Positions 60,401 through 64,000 of a DNA stretch of 64,000 nucleotides are shown in pieces. The translations under genes were made by a program, and so were the position numbers. Under the pieces are notes generated by a model. The model saw only the letters and a program-made list of their open reading frames with translations, made no database searches and was not told the DNA's origin. The DNA comes from Canna indica. Taxonomy: Eukaryota > Streptophyta > Magnoliopsida > Zingiberales > Cannaceae. The DNA is taken from the NCBI GenBank assembly GCA_034359265.1, contig CP136890.1, forward strand, positions 90,669,501 to 90,733,500. Reading direction: 5' to 3'. How positions within the stretch are numbered: position 1 is the stretch's first letter; each line of letters opens with the position of its first letter.

Positions 60401-62722
60401 AACTTGCAACCTGTAACTCAATATTTAAGAAGGGTTATAATACAAAAACATGTTTATCAATTAGGTCATTGCTAAAAATGAGACTAATTTACCCAACATG
60501 ACTTGGACTTGGAAGGCAAAAGAGTTATTTCAGAGTCAATAACACAGAATTACCAATTTCTTGTCATTTTTACCCACCTTGTGTCATCCACTACATGTAT
60601 ACTGAGTACAGCTTCAAAACAACTAAAGGAGGATGAAAGAACTAATAACACACATTAACAATTTCAGCAATCTAATCCCTAGCAAGAGTAGATTTTTAAG
60701 AATCTCAATTATTACCAACTAATCTCTACGTGGGATGAAAGCTAAAACTCAACCAGAAAATTTATACGACGATAATGCCAAGGTACATCAAGAATATCTA
60801 GAAACAAGCAGAAACCTGAAAATAAATCTCCAACTCAAATGATGGATTGGTGAATGGAAAATAAGTATCAACCCACCGCATTTCCACAGCACCTGCACAC
60901 TAATGTACATTAGACTGCGTTATAGCTATTACAAGAAGCAACTAAGAATTCAATTTGAAAATTGAAGAAAAAGAAAAAGGAATGGACTTCAAAATACCAA
61001 AAAGGTGCCTTGCCAATCCCTCAAGACACTTCTTTAGATCCATTGCTGCATAGGATGTTGCATCAGTACCAGAACCCTCCCATTCATCCGGAGAGAAGAC
61101 ACGAACCCCTTCCATCTGCACGCTGGGTGAATAAGAATAAGAACTAGCAGATAACCCCATAAACTTTATGAATTCTAATACATGGATAAAAAACCTGATG
61201 AAACACAGGATAATGCGTTGCATCAATGGAGTCTCTACGATAGACATCCCCTGTCACAAGAAAATAGCTGTGTCCTTCTCTGAAAATCTCTGCCTGATGA
61301 GCACTTGTATGGCATCTTAAGACAGTATTTGCATTAACATAGTAGGTGTCATTATAACTCCTGCTCACATGATCAGCAGGTACCAATACCTCATCAAAAT
61401 TCTGCAACAGGTGGATTTACACTCAGGCACAAGAATCATATTATCGCATTCATCATTTTAATTTTCTAGTATGATATAAATAATAGCAAAATCAAGCTTG
61501 GTCTTAGAAGTTGACTTTCAAATCCTACGCAGACAACAAAGGTCCTTGTAATTAGAAGTTCTATTATGTTTTTCATGTTGAGTCCTATTTCTTGACACAT
61601 TTATCAGATAGCTCTTCAGAAAACATCTCTCGCTAATGATTTATTTGTCAAGCCAAACCCTGTAGTAATAAGCAAGACAGCACATTATTCTGGAACGTGT
61701 AGTAGCTTTACCTAAAACATACCAATAGCCTAGGATAGTAAAAGATCAATGCATTGAAGAAAATAAAAGAGAATAAATCAAAATGGCTCATCTCTGGTCC
61801 TCAGAGACAAGTACCAACTCCTAAATTTTGAAAAAGAGAAAAGAAAAGAAAAACTTTATGAAGCCATATGGCATTTACATTGATAGTTGAACATAAGTGC
61901 TCATTTGAAGGTAATACATCTATTTACAATCTTGGTCAGTCCAGCTGCAACGTCATGTTCCATTTACTATGTTTATAGATTTAGATCAACAAAGAGAAAA
62001 AAGATCAACTATCAACTTGGAAAGACTTTGATATTGACTAATTGTAAGAAGAGCTTGGGTTTTTCTTAAACATGACATCCACCACCTCCACGACAAGAGC
62101 CATGTTTTACCAAACTCTGCACAAGAGAAAGACAGACATTAAAAGAATTACCTGCTGTACCGAAACAATGGGGCAAAGGTCATCAAATTTGACGAACTTG
62201 GAGGAGTAATTAGTATCAAAGTAATCGTAAATGGCATTCTTCAAAATCCCAAGCGGATGATTATCTCTCCGATGAAGCTGCAAGCCGATCTTCGAGAATA
62301 TATTGTCTGGCACGTTGTTCGTGGGATCGCTCTCTCGCACTACATCTGAACCACTCAACCAAAACACTCAACAAATTGTCCAGCGAAATAAATAGATATT
62401 AATTCTGCGAAGGGCAATTTCATTTGGAAAAACGATTTTAAAGTTTAAGGATGAAGAAGACACCATCTTTAGCGATCTTGACGCCGCCGATCTCGAGGAG
62501 AGCTGCCGTAACCGGTGGCTTGGACCTGTTATTGGGCTTAAAGGAAAGAGAAGAGAAAGGGGCAGAAGAAGAAGAAGCAGGATTTTGGTGGGAGGGTTTG
62601 AAACGGTAGCAGCGGGGAAGATGAGAGGTGAAGAGAGGCGGGGAGGCGGCGGCGGCCATTCGGATGGCGTTGTTGGCGGAGAGGAGAAGCGCACGGGCGC
62701 AGTTGCTCCTTCGGATAAGCAT
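57402..62722 (-). CDS. Phenylalanine--tRNA ligase, organellar (monomeric PheRS)
   Basis: It charges tRNA-Phe in chloroplast and/or mitochondrion. Ten exons in transcript order: 62722-62464, 62345-62152, 61401-61195, 61115-60998, 60892-60816, 60078-59899, 58565-58521, 58232-58128, 57648-57535, 57452-57402, 1350 nt, 449 aa, phases consistent. Residues 1 to about 75 form a targeting peptide ([20 protein letters not shown]..). An in-frame second Met at 62659 could start a protein 21 aa shorter. The class II catalytic core has HTSAHQAE, motif 2 [20 protein letters not shown], and motif 3 [15 protein letters not shown] with DIPDIRLFW. The last ~95 residues ([20 protein letters not shown].., ending LHVTLR) are the FDX-ACB tRNA-anticodon-binding domain. 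Length and order fit plant organellar PheRS. No defects seen. Confidence 0.95.
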
Positions 62723-63149
62723 CCCGTGCCCACGCCGTCGGAGATTAAAAAGAGGGGGAAAGCGAAAGCGAAGGGTGTGTCTTCTTCTGTTCGCGGACGG
62801 ACGGAGCACTTCGTAGTTCGTATCACTTCCCCAGCCGCAGTGGATTTTGGTGCGCCGCGGTAGAAAAACTAGAAATAGTGGTTGACTAAAATCCACGAAG
62901 CCCTTTTCCGGAGAATAATTAATTAATTTTATGGAAAAAATTAATAGTTTTCTGAAGAAAAAAACTAAATTTAATTCATCTGATAGGATGATATATAATA
63001 TGATAGGATAATAAATTAAGAATGATTGAATATAAATTTTTTGAATTCGATATATATGCGGATATAATATTAATTTTATATTTTTTTAATTATATTCTTT
63101 TTAATCTATGCACTAAATAAATAATGGATCCTTATCCTATCCTCCTTAT
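62723..63149. other. Upstream region of the PheRS gene
   Basis: Contains the 5' leader and promoter of the minus-strand PheRS gene. The first 150 bp are GC-rich, the rest AT-rich. No confident TATA box chosen. Confidence 0.4.
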
Positions 63150-63614
63150 TAGGGGTGAACACATGTCGGGATGTTTCGGTCGTCCTGGTCTGGTCTGATC
63201 CGAAAATTCGAGAAAAATCTCGTCTCGATTCAAAATCGGGACGGGATCAGGACAAATATGTTTGCCTCGATTAAAACTCGTAATGGGACCAGGACGACAT
63301 AAACAATATCGGGATTATTCTGGTCCGATCTGATTTATGATATAAGTAATATAAATTATGTAATATTATTTTTTTTGGGACATCGTAATACAATTAAGTA
63401 TTAATTATTTAATGTAGATAATATTTTTATTTTGCAGAAAAAATAATATTAACAAATTTGGAACATCCCGGTCTCGTCACAAAAAATTCTGGACATGACA
63501 AAATCGAGATGCTTTATATTCGGGATCAGGATGCATATTTGCGTCCCGACTCAAAATCGAGATGGGATCAGGATATACCAAATCTCGACCCGTCCTAGCC
63601 CGAACTCACCCATA
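63150..63614. mobile_element. hAT-type MITE
   Basis: The ends read TAGGGGTGAACACATGTCGG and, reverse-complemented, TATGGGTGAGTTCGGGCTAG. Flanking 8-bp sequences are CTCCTTAT (63142-63149) and CTTCTTAT (63615-63622), one mismatch. The interior is rich in CGGGATCAGGAC and AATCTCG(A/T) words on both strands. Confidence 0.7.
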
Positions 63615-64000
63615 CTTCTTATCCTATAAAGCAAACGTGCTTTAAATTTCCATTTTGGTTCATGTAATTTTACAAGTTGCATTTTGATTCTATTTTTTAA
63701 CACCATTCTTTTACCCGGGGCTATTTGGTTCCATAAAATTTGCTAAAATTATAGTTGTAATATTTAGATTATTTATTTATTTATGTTTTTTCAAAAAATA
63801 TTTAGTAATAGGAGCGCTTTTTTATATGACCTTTTTGGGATAAATATTTTAAAAATTTACTATTCTTATAAGTTTAACAAAATCTAATCAAGAGAATAAT
63901 TTTTTATACAAAATTATTTCCATTGATACTCACCCGGTATGATGAAAGATGTGTCCATTTCAACAACTCGTTCAGGTGTCGACAACCTAAGACAACTCGT
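63615..64000. other. Intergenic DNA to the window edge
   Basis: AT-rich, no gene or bounded repeat recognised. Confidence 0.45.

Noticed and set aside
62368..62826. 152-codon minus-strand frame overlapping PheRS exon 1
   Set aside because: It is in another frame. The frame carrying [12 protein letters not shown] joins correctly to exon 2 and matches organellar PheRS.

Overview
The window is nuclear DNA of a flowering plant. It holds four intron-rich, single-copy-type plant genes set in AT-rich DNA full of plant transposons: L1-type LINE, CACTA, Copia LTR, hAT, MULE-like and Tourist-like MITEs, and tRNA-type SINEs. I cannot name the species. The LINE ORF1 architecture and the protein style lean towards a monocot, but only weakly.

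Layout. Positions 1-4275 carry no host gene: a decayed tandem repeat with a SINE-like insertion, a foldback element, several hAT-type MITEs and short duplications. Positions 4289-22950 are one nested transposon block. A 5'-complete, mutated L1-type LINE (13-bp target duplication) is split near the end of ORF2 by a CACTA element (10392-22730, 3-bp duplication AGC). The CACTA element is itself split by a gag-only Copia-like LTR retrotransposon on the minus strand (11445-19207, 5-bp duplication TATAT). All three target duplications are readable, so the order LINE, then CACTA, then Copia is certain.

Host genes. HASTY/exportin-5 (23518-35053, +, 22 exons, 1198 aa) starts about 570 bp after the LINE end. 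A plastid acyl carrier protein gene lies at 39293-41875 (+, 4 exons, 137 aa), followed by a two-tier tandem repeat. A nuclear protein with a C-terminal BRCT pair lies at 48186-56415 (+, 8 exons, 1185 aa). An organellar phenylalanyl-tRNA synthetase lies at 57402-62722 (-, 10 exons, about 449 aa) and converges on the BRCT gene. Exon junctions were placed by hand from GT/AG sites, reading phase and family knowledge. Every model closes in frame with no internal stop, but none has transcript support.

The genes are unrelated in pathway (miRNA-linked nuclear export, plastid fatty-acid synthesis, probable DNA-damage response, organelle translation). The most unusual material is in the repeats: an inverted U3 segment in one LTR of the Copia element, exon-like host fragments inside the CACTA element, and a hAT element sitting exactly in the 3' target duplication of a SINE inside a BRCT-gene intron.
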